The notes: a model not told the origin generated them from the letters alone. Numbered from the stretch's first letter, positions 40,003-47,955 are shown. The stretch: 64,000 nucleotides of DNA from Miltoncostaea sp036826475 (GCA_036826475.1 DAISWG010000015.1:1-64000); one strand, 5' to 3'. A program made the numbers and translations.

Positions 40003-40632
40003 GTGAGCGAACGCGACGACGTCCTGCGCCGCTGGCGGCTGGGTGAGGAGCGCCTCTACCCGGTCGCCACGGTCCGTCCCGACCTGTACCAGGCGGTGAT
40101 CGGGGTGGTCCGCGCCCTCGTGGACCACCTCTCGTCCGTCCCGGACCTGGACGCCCTGATCGTGACCTTCCGCACCGCGGGCCGCGACGACGAGCTCGAC
40201 GCGGCCGGCGTGGCGCGCCGCGACCTGTCGCCCGAGATCGACCTGGACCTGGTCCGCGACGCCGCCTACCAGGCGCGCGCCCGGGAGCTCGAGGTGCGCG
40301 CCGCGAACGAGCGGACCACCGCCTCGATCCGCCGGGCGCGGGCCGCCGGCGACCCGACCGCCGTGATCTGGAGCGAGGGGGAGCGGGAGCTCTGGCCGCC
40401 GTACCGCCGCGTGGAGATGTCGGTCGAGAGCGGCAACGCGGTGGCGGTCACCACACTGATGGACCCGGACACGATGATGCCCCGCTACGCGCTCGAGGCG
40501 ATGGTCCTCGACCCGGAGAGCGGCGAGGCGGTGCCGGACGAGGAGCCCCTCTCCCCGCGCCGCGAGTTCACCGATCCGGACGAATGGCGCGCGGCCGCCG
40601 AGGCGCTCCGGTCCGCGCTCCTCCGAACCTGA
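40003..40632 (+). CDS. Hypothetical protein in the nitrogen operon
   Basis: A 209-residue acidic protein, no signal or membrane segment. The middle (YQARARELEVRAANERTTASIRRARAAG) is a long charged helix, followed by beta strands (TAVIWSEGERELWPPYRRVEMSVESG, NAVAVTTLMDP). I do not recognise a family and it is not one of the standard Nit1C proteins. Its position, 36 bp after the Sll0783-like gene and 21 bp before the amidohydrolase, suggests a role tied to the latter. Confidence 0.6.
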   Translation: MSERDDVLRRWRLGEERLYPVATVRPDLYQAVIGVVRALVDHLSSVPDLDALIVTFRTAGRDDELDAAGVARRDLSPEIDLDLVRDAAYQARARELEVRAANERTTASIRRARAAGDPTAVIWSEGERELWPPYRRVEMSVESGNAVAVTTLMDPDTMMPRYALEAMVLDPESGEAVPDEEPLSPRREFTDPDEWRAAAEALRSALLRT

Positions 40633-40653
40633 CCACCTGACGAAAGGGACGTC

Positions 40654-41517
40654 GTGGGACTGCCTGACGGCATCAAGCGGAACGTCATCGACGGGCACAG
40701 CCACATCGGCGAGATCGAGGCCTGGCCGTTCTACGGGATCGACTACCCGGTCAAGCCGATCGTCTACGACTTCCCGCGCACCAAGGACTACCTGAAGTAC
40801 ATGGACCAGTACGGCATCGAGCGCAGCCTGGTCATGTCGAACTACGGCATCCCCAAGCCCGAGCAGCCCTTCTCGCTCAACCCGATCGTGATGGAGGCCG
40901 CCAACGCCACCGACCGCATCCGCGGGCTGCTGTGGGTGTCCTTCCTCCCGCGGGACAAGGAGAACACGCTCGAGGCGCTCAAGCACTGCGGCGAGCACGG
41001 GATCATCGGCCTGAAGACCACGTTCCTCCTGGGCGGCAACCCCAACCCGGAGGAGTGGGACGAGGAGACCAAGGCGATCGCCGACATGTGCTTCGACGCG
41101 GCGGAGAAGCACGACTACGTCTTCCACTTCCACACGTCCGCCGGCGGCAACAGCGACATCAACAACTTCATCCCGATGGTCGAGGCCTACGGGAAGCGCG
41201 TGAAGATCCACCTCGTCCACTTCGGCGGCGGCGTGTCGGGTCACATCAAGCTGGTCCCGAAGTTCATGCAGTGGGTGAAGGACGGCTACAAGGTCTACAC
41301 CGACACCTCGTGGGCGATCGGCTTCGGCGCGCGCTGGCTGCTGGTGGAGATCGAGAAGCAGGGGATCGGCGGCGACCGGGTCATCTTCGGGTCGGACGAG
41401 CCGTGGTCGGACTTCATGAGCGAGTACTGGAAGATCGAGGGGGCGCCGGTGTCGGAGGAGCTGAAGCGGATGGTCCTGGTGGACAACTTCGCGAAGCTCC
41501 ACGAGAAGCACTGGTGA
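40654..41517 (+). CDS. Metal-dependent amidohydrolase (ACMSD-like TIM barrel)
   Basis: A 287-residue amidohydrolase. Metal ligands: HSHIG (HxH) at the start of the barrel, HFHTSAGG in the middle, HLVHFGGG, and the Asp of IFGSDEPW. This is the decarboxylase/hydrolase group related to ACMSD (COG2159-like). In the standard nitrogen-starvation cluster the gene next to the Sll0783 homologue is a Nit6803 nitrilase; here this enzyme occupies that position, so it may hydrolyse an amide or nitrile-derived compound, or decarboxylate an intermediate. GTGA overlap with the radical SAM gene. GTG start with GAAAGGGA upstream. Confidence 0.82.
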   Translation: MGLPDGIKRNVIDGHSHIGEIEAWPFYGIDYPVKPIVYDFPRTKDYLKYMDQYGIERSLVMSNYGIPKPEQPFSLNPIVMEAANATDRIRGLLWVSFLPRDKENTLEALKHCGEHGIIGLKTTFLLGGNPNPEEWDEETKAIADMCFDAAEKHDYVFHFHTSAGGNSDINNFIPMVEAYGKRVKIHLVHFGGGVSGHIKLVPKFMQWVKDGYKVYTDTSWAIGFGARWLLVEIEKQGIGGDRVIFGSDEPWSDFMSEYWKIEGAPVSEELKRMVLVDNFAKLHEKHW

Positions 41518-42665
41518 GCACGGCCGCGCACGTCCCGGACCTCAAGACCCTCGCCGTCGAGCTCCAGTCGCTCGGCGTGCGGACGCGCGTGCCCGACGGC
41601 CCCGGCGCCACCCGCGCCGGCGGTGCCGGGCCGTCGGACGCCGGCTTCGTGTGGATCGACGGGGCGCCGCTCACCGTCCCCGTCCACGGCGACTACGTCG
41701 CGGCGTCGCCGTACGAGCTGGTGATGAACGCCTCCGGCCGCGCCGGGACGCTCATTCGCGACGGCGTCGAGGTGGGCCCCGTGCGGCTGCACCCGAGGCC
41801 GAAGATCTACGACCTGGAGACCGCCGACGGGGTCCCCTACTGGAAGATCGCCCTGATGCACCTGGACAGCCTCGCGTCCACGGTGCATCAGCGGTGCGTC
41901 TACTGGGGCACCGACGAGCAGTGCCACTTCTGCGCCATCGGCACCAGCCTCGCGAACGGCCGGACCATCCCCACCAAGACGCCGGCGCTGCTGGCCGAGG
42001 TGGCCGAGGCGGCCGCGCGCCTGGACGGCGCGAAGGACGTGACCCTGACGACCGGCTCGCCGAACCGCCACGACCGCGGGGCGCCGTACATGGCCCGCTG
42101 CGCGGAGGCGATCCGCGAGGCCAGCGGCCTGCCGGTGCAGGCGCAGATCGAGCCGCCCGAGGACTTCACCTGGTTCGCGACGCTGAAGGCGTCCGGCGTC
42201 GAGGCCCTGGGCCTGCACCTGGAGGTGTGGGACGAGGCGGTGCTGGCGCGGGTCGCCCCCGGCAAGCACGCCCAGGGACGCGACCACTACCTGGCCGCGT
42301 GGGAGGCGGCGGTCGGGGTCTTCGGGCCCGGCCAGGTGTCGACCTACTTCATCCTGGGCCTGGGGGAGACCCCGGAGTCGGTGATGGAGGGGTGCCGCGC
42401 GGCGATCGACCGCGGCGTCTACCCGTTCGTGGTGCCGCTGCGCCCATCCCCCGGGAGCATCGTCGCCGACGGCGTGCCGCCGTCGCCGGAGTACATCCGG
42501 GACGTCTACGAGCAGGTCGCCCCGCTGCTGGCCGAGGCCGGGATGATGAGCCAGGACGCCCGGGCCGGCTGCGTCCGCTGCCAGGCGTGCTCGGCGCTCA
42601 GCACGTTCGAGCGGGCGTTCGGGGGCGGCCGGGACGGGGTGCCCGTCCGGGACCAGGCCGCCTGA
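41514..42665 (+). CDS. MSMEG_0568-family radical SAM protein
   Basis: A 383-residue radical SAM enzyme. The cluster ligands are spaced unusually, Cys128, Cys137 and Cys140 (RCVYWGTDEQCHFCAIG, C-x8-C-x2-C), instead of CxxxCxxC. A C-terminal CVRCQACSAL (Cys353, 356, 359) may bind an auxiliary cluster. KIALMHLDSLASTVHQ before the motif and YFILGLGETPESVMEG and VPLRPSPGS later are characteristic of the MSMEG_0568 family of nitrogen-starvation clusters. Reaction unknown. Coupled to the amidohydrolase before (GTGA) and acetyltransferase after (TGATG). Confidence 0.87.
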   Translation: MSTAAHVPDLKTLAVELQSLGVRTRVPDGPGATRAGGAGPSDAGFVWIDGAPLTVPVHGDYVAASPYELVMNASGRAGTLIRDGVEVGPVRLHPRPKIYDLETADGVPYWKIALMHLDSLASTVHQRCVYWGTDEQCHFCAIGTSLANGRTIPTKTPALLAEVAEAAARLDGAKDVTLTTGSPNRHDRGAPYMARCAEAIREASGLPVQAQIEPPEDFTWFATLKASGVEALGLHLEVWDEAVLARVAPGKHAQGRDHYLAAWEAAVGVFGPGQVSTYFILGLGETPESVMEGCRAAIDRGVYPFVVPLRPSPGSIVADGVPPSPEYIRDVYEQVAPLLAEAGMMSQDARAGCVRCQACSALSTFERAFGGGRDGVPVRDQAA

Positions 42666-43177
42666 TGCGGGGCCGGGGCGCCCCCGTCGACGTCCGCATC
42701 GCGCGGACCGCGGAGGACCTCGCCGCCCACCATGCGATCCGGCGGGCCGTGTTCGTCGAGGAGCAGGGGATCTTCGAGGAGGACGACCGCGACGTCTGGG
42801 ACGACGGCGCCGTGAAGGTGGTGGCCGTGACCGGCGACCGGATCGTCGGCGCCGTCCGGCTCTACCCCCTGGACGAGGCGGGGCTGTGGAAGGGCGACCG
42901 CCTGGCCGTGCTGCGCGACGCCCGGCGCCTGCACGTCGGCGCGCCCCTGGTGCGCTTCGCCGTCGAGACCGCCGGCGCGCGGGGCGGCACCAGGATGATC
43001 GCGAAGATCCAGGCACGCAACGTGGCCTTCTTCCGCCACCTCGGATGGACGTCCGTGGGCGACCCGCGCGACTTCCGCGGCGCCAGCCACCAGGACATGA
43101 CGATCCCGCTGCGCGCGGCGGAGCAGGAGGCCGGGGCCATCGACCTGGGCTGGGCCCTCGGCGGGGCCGGGGCCTGA
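42665..43177 (+). CDS. MSMEG_0567/Sll0786-family N-acetyltransferase
   Basis: A 170-residue GNAT-fold protein of the Sll0786 family. AIRRAVFVEEQGIFEEDDRD is the diagnostic start, with RIVGAVRLYPLDEAGLWKGDRLAVL and FFRHLGWTSVGDPRDFRG following. The acetyl-CoA loop is shortened (RRLHVGAPLVRFAVETA), as usual for this family. It is one base overlapped with the radical SAM gene, preserving the neighbour order seen in cyanobacteria and mycobacteria. Substrate unknown. Confidence 0.87.
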   Translation: MRGRGAPVDVRIARTAEDLAAHHAIRRAVFVEEQGIFEEDDRDVWDDGAVKVVAVTGDRIVGAVRLYPLDEAGLWKGDRLAVLRDARRLHVGAPLVRFAVETAGARGGTRMIAKIQARNVAFFRHLGWTSVGDPRDFRGASHQDMTIPLRAAEQEAGAIDLGWALGGAGA

Positions 43178-43276
43178 CGCGGGACAAGGGCCGTTCGGTC
43201 CGCCGAGCGAGAACCAAGCAGTCCGGATGGCCGCGTCGGGCCCCGGGGCCTGACGGCTCGTCGGGCCCCGGCGGTG

Positions 43277-43447
43277 CTACCGGACGGGCTGGGGGCTGCG
43301 GCGGCGGGCCGTCGCGGGGAGCAGGCCCGCGAGGGCGGCCATCGGGTTACGGCGGCGGCGGGCCGATGTCACGACGGCGGCGGCGGCGATGCGGCGGGCG
43401 GTGACGTCGGCGGCGTGGTCCCGGTGGATGTGGGCGTTGCTGTGCAT
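43277..43447 (-). CDS. Small basic protein (uncertain)
   Basis: A 56-residue His/Arg/Ala-rich peptide (HSNAHIHRDHAADVTARRIAAAAVVTSARRRRN). GGAGAGG precedes the ATG by 5 nt and a TACCTT hexamer lies about 40 nt upstream on the minus strand. It has no recognised family. It lies in a 390-bp gap between the acetyltransferase and the AIR-synthase-like genes; the rest of that gap shows nothing else I can support. Confidence 0.4.
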   Translation of the reverse strand: MHSNAHIHRDHAADVTARRIAAAAVVTSARRRRNPMAALAGLLPATARRRSPQPVR

Positions 43448-43567
43448 GTCGGCCTCTCCGGTGCGCGATGCGATCTCGTGCATCGAAGGTACGGCGGGGG
43501 GTCCTGCCCACTCATCGGTGGGCGGTGCCCAACCTGGGCCCCGCCGGTGCCCATCCGGGCCCGGTGC

Positions 43568-44542
43568 CTACCTATGCGCCCCGTCGCGGGGGGCCCCGTC
43601 CACCGGCGGGCGCAGGCCGGTGAGGTCCTGCTCCCCGAGGTCCCACACCGGCTCCTCCCGGCCCTCGGAGGCGAGGCGCAGCACCCCGGAGCCGTCGAGG
43701 GTCCCCACGTGCGCCAGGGTGAGGCCGGCCGACCCGAAGCGCGCGCCGAGGGGGGCGGGGTCGCCCACCAGCAGGAACCCGTACGAGGGGAACGTGAGCA
43801 GCCAGCGGTCCAGGGTCATCCCCGGCGGGACCGGCAGGCGGTCGAGGTCGAGGGCGCAGCCGAGCCCCCCGGCGCTCTCGCACAGCTGCAGCAGCGAGCC
43901 GGCCGCGCCGGGCATCGACACGTCGCGGGCGGCCCAGGCCTCGCCGGCCTCGGCGGCGGCGGGCAGCAGGTCCAGGTCGTCGCGGGCGCGGTCGCGGCGC
44001 GGGCCGCGGAGGTGGCTGAAGAAGCTGCTGCCGGTCCCCACCATCATCTCGCCCTCCAGGCAGGCGGCCAGGCACACCGCGTCCCCGGGGCGGGCGTTGC
44101 GGGCCGCCAGCGGGGCGCCCGACCGGCCCACGCCGAACGTCGAGAGACCCGGAGGGGACCCCGCCTCGACCGTCGCGTGTCCGCCCACCACCGGCACGCG
44201 GTACAGACCGGCGCCGGTGCGCAGCCCGTCGAGCACCTCCTCGACCGCGCGCCGGTCGCCCGCGACCACGCAGTCCAGCAGCGCGAGCGGGCGGGCGCCC
44301 GTGGCGGCCAGGTCGTTGAGCACCGTCACGACCCCCGCGACGCCCGCCGCGCGGGGTTGCGCGGCCACGAACGGCGGGTGGATCGCCTCGGCCGCCATCA
44401 CCAGCGACCCGTCCCCGATGTCCAGGACGGCGGCGTCGTCGCCGTCGCCGCCCAGCACGGCCGCGACGGCCGCCAGCTCCCGCTTGCCGCGGAGGCCGGG
44501 GTGCCCGCGAACGGCCTGCGCGAGAGCCGGTAGGTTCACCAC
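43568..44542 (-). CDS. AIR-synthase-related protein, Sll0787 family
   Basis: A 324-residue PurM/SelD-fold ATP-dependent protein. GDGDDAAVLDIGDGSLVMAAEAIHPPFV is the metal/ATP region, then VTVLNDLAATGARPLALLD, VPVVGGHATVEAGSP and RDVSMPGAAGSLLQLCE. It fits the Sll0787-type AIR-synthase-like proteins of nitrogen-starvation clusters. The activity is unknown; the fold usually activates an amide or carbonyl with ATP. It is on the minus strand, and its GTG start abuts the start of the DUF1116 gene with no gap; a -10 hexamer lies 6 nt upstream inside that gene. Confidence 0.83.
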   Translation of the reverse strand: MVNLPALAQAVRGHPGLRGKRELAAVAAVLGGDGDDAAVLDIGDGSLVMAAEAIHPPFVAAQPRAAGVAGVVTVLNDLAATGARPLALLDCVVAGDRRAVEEVLDGLRTGAGLYRVPVVGGHATVEAGSPPGLSTFGVGRSGAPLAARNARPGDAVCLAACLEGEMMVGTGSSFFSHLRGPRRDRARDDLDLLPAAAEAGEAWAARDVSMPGAAGSLLQLCESAGGLGCALDLDRLPVPPGMTLDRWLLTFPSYGFLLVGDPAPLGARFGSAGLTLAHVGTLDGSGVLRLASEGREEPVWDLGEQDLTGLRPPVDGAPRDGAHR

Positions 44543-44554
44543 ATGGCCACACTA
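44531..44554. promoter_or_regulatory. Interlocked divergent -10 elements
   Basis: TAGGTT (44531-44536, plus) ends 6 nt before ATG 44543. TAGTGT (44554-44549, minus) ends 6 nt before GTG 44542. Each hexamer lies inside the other gene's coding sequence. Confidence 0.6.
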
Positions 44555-45928
44555 GGGATCGTCACCGCGGGACTCGACCTGATGGCCGACGCCCTCCGCG
44601 CCCAGGACGCCGACGTCACCGCCGTGGAGTGGCGCCCGCCGGGCGGCGGCGACCCGGACGTGGTGGCCGACCTGGTCACCACCTACGGCGACGACCGCGT
44701 CGACGCCGCCAACGCCGCCGCCCTCGCGGCGCTCCAGGAGGCGCGGCCGATGATCGTGGGCGCCGGCCCCGCCGGCGACCTGATCCCCGGCCTGGAGGGG
44801 TGGACGGTGCTGCACGCCGGCCCGCCCGTCGAGTGGGCGCTGATGTGCGAGCCCCAGCGCAACGCCGTGCGCGGCGCGATCATCCTGGAGGGCTGGGCGT
44901 CCGACCACCACGAGGCCGGCGGCCTGGTCGAAGCCGGCGACGTGCGGCTGGCGAGCGCCCACTCCCTGAACGCCGCGGGCGCGATGTGCGGCGTCATCTC
45001 GCCCTCCATGGCCGTGTGGGCCGCCCGTGACGAGGTGGGCGGCGGCGTGGGCTACAGCCCCATGAACGACGGCCCCGGCGAGGCGTTCTGGCTGGGCGTC
45101 GGCTCGCCCGAGGCCATCCGGCGCCAGCGGATCCTCGCGGACGGGGTGGCCCCCGGCTTCGCCGCCGCCCTGCGCGCGAACGGGCCGATCGACGCGTTCG
45201 CCCTCTGCGCCCAGGGGATCGCGATGGGCGACGACTGCCACATGCGCCACCAGGCCACCACCATGCTGCTCCTGCGCGAGGCGCTGCCGGCGATGGCCGA
45301 ACACGCGCCCGGCAGCGTGCTGCCCACGGCGCGGATGCTCGCCGCCAACGGCCACTTCGCCCTGACGATGACGATCGCCGCCGCCCGGGCAGCCCTGATG
45401 GGGATCCAGGGGACCCCCCACTCGAGCCTGGTCGTGTTCATCAGCCGCAACGGCACCGACGCCGCGGTGCAGCTGGCCGGGCTGCCGGACCGCTGGTTCA
45501 CGGCCCCGGCGCCGCTGGTGGGCGACCCGCTGTACCGCCCCGGCTTCTCCGACGAGGACGCGGCCCCTGACATCGGCGACTCCGCGCTGGTGGAGTGCTG
45601 CGGCCTGGGCGCGGCGGCGAGCGCGGCGAGCCCGTCGGTGGCCGCCTTCCTGGGCGGCGGGCTGGCCGACGCGCTGGAGCGCACCCGGGAGATGGGCGAC
45701 ATCTGCATCGGGCGCAGCGAGCGGCTGCGCATCCCGGTGCTCGACGGCGAGGGCACCCCGCTGGGCGTGGACGCCCGCGCCTGCGTCGACCTGGGCGGCA
45801 CCCCGCTCATCAACACCGGCATCCTGCACCGCGTCGACGGCGGCCAGATCGGCGCCGGCATCGCGCGCACCCCGATCGAGCCGATCCGCGACGCCCTCGG
45901 CGCCCTGGCCCACGAGCTCCGCGGCTAA
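44543..45928 (+). CDS. DUF1116 protein (YlbE/AllG-like)
   Basis: A 461-residue homologue of the DUF1116 family (E. coli YlbE, named AllG). MNDGPGEAFWLGVGSPEAIRRQRIL, GDDCHMRHQATTMLLLREALP, ANGHFALTMTIAAARAALM, VFISRNGTDAAVQLAG and GIGAGIARTP(I)EP are typical. In E. coli this protein and FdrA are required for oxamate carbamoyltransferase, which phosphorolyses carbamoyl compounds. The FdrA homologue lies 10 kb away in the same island. The third E. coli component, a DUF2877 protein, is not in the window. Probably leaderless. Confidence 0.82.
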   Translation: MATLGIVTAGLDLMADALRAQDADVTAVEWRPPGGGDPDVVADLVTTYGDDRVDAANAAALAALQEARPMIVGAGPAGDLIPGLEGWTVLHAGPPVEWALMCEPQRNAVRGAIILEGWASDHHEAGGLVEAGDVRLASAHSLNAAGAMCGVISPSMAVWAARDEVGGGVGYSPMNDGPGEAFWLGVGSPEAIRRQRILADGVAPGFAAALRANGPIDAFALCAQGIAMGDDCHMRHQATTMLLLREALPAMAEHAPGSVLPTARMLAANGHFALTMTIAAARAALMGIQGTPHSSLVVFISRNGTDAAVQLAGLPDRWFTAPAPLVGDPLYRPGFSDEDAAPDIGDSALVECCGLGAAASAASPSVAAFLGGGLADALERTREMGDICIGRSERLRIPVLDGEGTPLGVDARACVDLGGTPLINTGILHRVDGGQIGAGIARTPIEPIRDALGALAHELRG

Positions 45929-45980
45929 GTGTCCCGCCCCAGAAGTCGCGTGGCGTTCGGGACTCCCGGGGCGGGACACT
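45928..45980. repeat. Perfect 13-bp inverted repeat filling the gap before the methyltransferase
   Basis: AGTGTCCCGCCCC (45928-45940) is complementary to GGGGCGGGACACT (45968-45980), with a 27-nt loop. The left arm begins at the last base of the DUF1116 stop and the right arm ends one base before the next ATG, so the hairpin would cover the ribosome-binding region. Confidence 0.75.
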
Positions 45981-45981
45981 G

Positions 45982-46776
45982 ATGGGCACCGAGTGGGAGG
46001 CCGAGCGCTACCAGCGCGTCTCGGCCCCGCAGTTCGCGTGGGGCAGCCGGATCGTCGAGCGCATCCCGCTCCGCGGCGACGAGGACGTGCTGGACGCCGG
46101 GTGCGGCACCGGCCGCGTGACCCGCCTGGTGGCCGAGCGGGTGCCCGACGGGACCGTGCTCGGCGTGGACGGGTCGCACCGGATGGTGGAGGAGGCGTCG
46201 GCGCAGCTCGCCGACCTGGCGCCGCGCGTGCGGTTCGCCCGGATGGACCTGACGGAGCTGGCGCTGCCGGAGCCCGTGGACGTGATCGTCTCGACCGCCA
46301 CGTTCCACTGGATCCTGGACCACGACCTGCTCTTCCGGCGCCTGCACGACGCCCTGCGCCCCGGTGGCCTGCTGGTGGCGCAGTGCGGCGGCGACGGCAA
46401 CATCGCACGCACCCTCGGCGCCGCCGCCGCCGTCGCCGCCCGCGCCCCCTACGCCGACCACCTCGCCGGGATGGCGCGGAGCTGGTACTTCGCCGGGCCG
46501 GAGGCGACCGAGCGGGCGCTGACGCGAGCGGGGTTCGTGGAGGTCCACGCCGGCCTGGAGGAGGCGGACACCCCGTTCGACACGATCGAGGACGCCGCCG
46601 AGTTCCTCGCGACGGTCGTGCTGCGCCACCACCTGGAGCTGCTGCCGCGGGAGATCCGCGCGCCGTTCGCCCGCGACGTGGCGGCCCGGCGCGCCGAGGA
46701 CGACCCCGCGGGGCGGGTGGTGCTGGACTACGTGCGCCTCAACCTGGAGGCGCGGCGACCGGCGGGTGAGCCCTAG
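45982..46776 (+). CDS. SAM-dependent methyltransferase (Tam-like)
   Basis: A 264-residue class I methyltransferase. SAM motif DEDVLDAGCGTGRVTRL at about residues 31-47, acidic loop GVDGSHRMVEEA, and STATFHWILDHDLLFRRLHDALRPGGLLVAQ resemble trans-aconitate 2-methyltransferase; the substrate is not assigned. It starts directly after a strong hairpin that may control translation. Convergent with the rhamnose genes. Confidence 0.8.
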   Translation: MGTEWEAERYQRVSAPQFAWGSRIVERIPLRGDEDVLDAGCGTGRVTRLVAERVPDGTVLGVDGSHRMVEEASAQLADLAPRVRFARMDLTELALPEPVDVIVSTATFHWILDHDLLFRRLHDALRPGGLLVAQCGGDGNIARTLGAAAAVAARAPYADHLAGMARSWYFAGPEATERALTRAGFVEVHAGLEEADTPFDTIEDAAEFLATVVLRHHLELLPREIRAPFARDVAARRAEDDPAGRVVLDYVRLNLEARRPAGEP

Positions 46777-46884
46777 CGGGCCGGTCGGTACCCGCCCCGG
46801 CGCCGGAAGGGGGGCCCGGCGCCGGTCAGGTGCTCCGCGAGAGAGCGAAGGAGGTTTTCGCCGCTCCGGCGGTTCGTGTGCACA

Positions 46885-46952
46885 CCCGCCTTCGGCAGGC
46901 GGGGGGCGATCCCCCATCCCCCCTCCGGGGGAACCGCGATCCCCGATCGGGG
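46885..46952. terminator. Hairpins between convergent methyltransferase and rmlB
   Basis: CCCGCCT (46885-46891) pairs with AGGCGGG (46897-46903), loop TCGGC. A 12-bp palindrome CCCCGATCGGGG lies at 46941-46952, with further C/G runs between. The 186-bp gap holds no gene. Confidence 0.6.
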
Positions 46953-46962
46953 GATTGCGTCC

Positions 46963-47955
46963 TCAGCGCCCCCCGTACTGCGCCTCGTAGTACGTGCGGT
47001 ACTCCCCGCTCTTGATGGGCTCCCACCAGTCGCGGTTGTCGCGGTACCAGGCGACGGTCGCGGCGAGGCCCTCGGCGAACGGGTGCTCCGGCCCCCACCC
47101 GAGGCCGCGCAGGCGCTCGGTCGCGAGGGCGTATCGGCGGTCGTGGCCGGGGCGGTCCTGGACGTGGCGGATCAGCGACGCGTCGCGGCCCGTGAGGTCG
47201 AGGATGCGCTCGGTGATCTCCAGGTTGGGGATCTCGTTGCCCCCGCCGACGTTGTAGACCTCGCCGGCCTCGCCGTCGGTCATCGCGGTCCAGATCCCGG
47301 TGCAGTGGTCCTCGACGTGGATCCAGTCGCGGATCTGCATGCCGTCGCCGTAGACCGGCAGCGACTCGCCGTCGAGCGCGTTCGTGACGAACAGGGGGAT
47401 CAGCTTCTCGGGGTACTGGCGCGGGCCGTACGTGTTGGAGCCGCGTGTGATCACGGCGTCGAGCCCGAACGTGCGGTGCCAGGCCAGCACCTGCAGGTCC
47501 CCGCCCGCCTTGCTGGCGGAGTAGGGGCTGGAGGGGCTGATCGGGTCGGTCTCGCGGAACGCCCCGTGGGGGATCGACCCGTACACCTCGTCGGTGGAGA
47601 CCTGCACGAAGCGCCCCACGCCCGCCCGCCGCGCCGCGTCGAGCAGCACGGCGGTGCCGACGACGTCGGTGCGGATGAAGTCGGCGGGGTCGAGGATGCT
47701 GCGGTCCACGTGGCTCTCCGCCGCGAAGTTGACGACCACGTCGCAGCCCCGGACCGCCTCGTCCACCAGTGCGGTGTCGGCGATGTCCGCGTGGACGAAG
47801 CGGTAGGCCTCGTCGTCGGCGATGTCGGCGACGTTGGCCGGGTTGCCGGCGTAGGTGAGCTTGTCGAGGTTCACGACCTCGGCTCCGCGGGACATGGCCA
47901 GGCGGACGAACTGCGAGCCGATGAAGCCGCAGCCGCCGGTGACGAGGATCCTCAT
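46963..47955 (-). CDS. rmlB: dTDP-glucose 4,6-dehydratase
   Basis: A 330-residue extended SDR, second step of dTDP-L-rhamnose synthesis. NAD motif VTGGCGFIGSQFVR, catalytic STDEVYG, and the YxxxK in SPYSASKAGGD are complete, followed by TRGSNTYGPRQYPEKLIPLF and VYGDGMQIRDWIHVEDHC. The ATG overlaps the rmlD stop by 4 bp. The order rmlA-rmlD-rmlB is on the minus strand; rmlC (epimerase) is not in the window. Confidence 0.93.
   Translation of the reverse strand: MRILVTGGCGFIGSQFVRLAMSRGAEVVNLDKLTYAGNPANVADIADDEAYRFVHADIADTALVDEAVRGCDVVVNFAAESHVDRSILDPADFIRTDVVGTAVLLDAARRAGVGRFVQVSTDEVYGSIPHGAFRETDPISPSSPYSASKAGGDLQVLAWHRTFGLDAVITRGSNTYGPRQYPEKLIPLFVTNALDGESLPVYGDGMQIRDWIHVEDHCTGIWTAMTDGEAGEVYNVGGGNEIPNLEITERILDLTGRDASLIRHVQDRPGHDRRYALATERLRGLGWGPEHPFAEGLAATVAWYRDNRDWWEPIKSGEYRTYYEAQYGGR

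Noticed and set aside
42665..43447. Nitrilase remnant between the acetyltransferase and AIR-synthase-like genes
   Set aside because: No Glu-Lys-Cys nitrilase motifs in any frame; only a small basic peptide is supportable.
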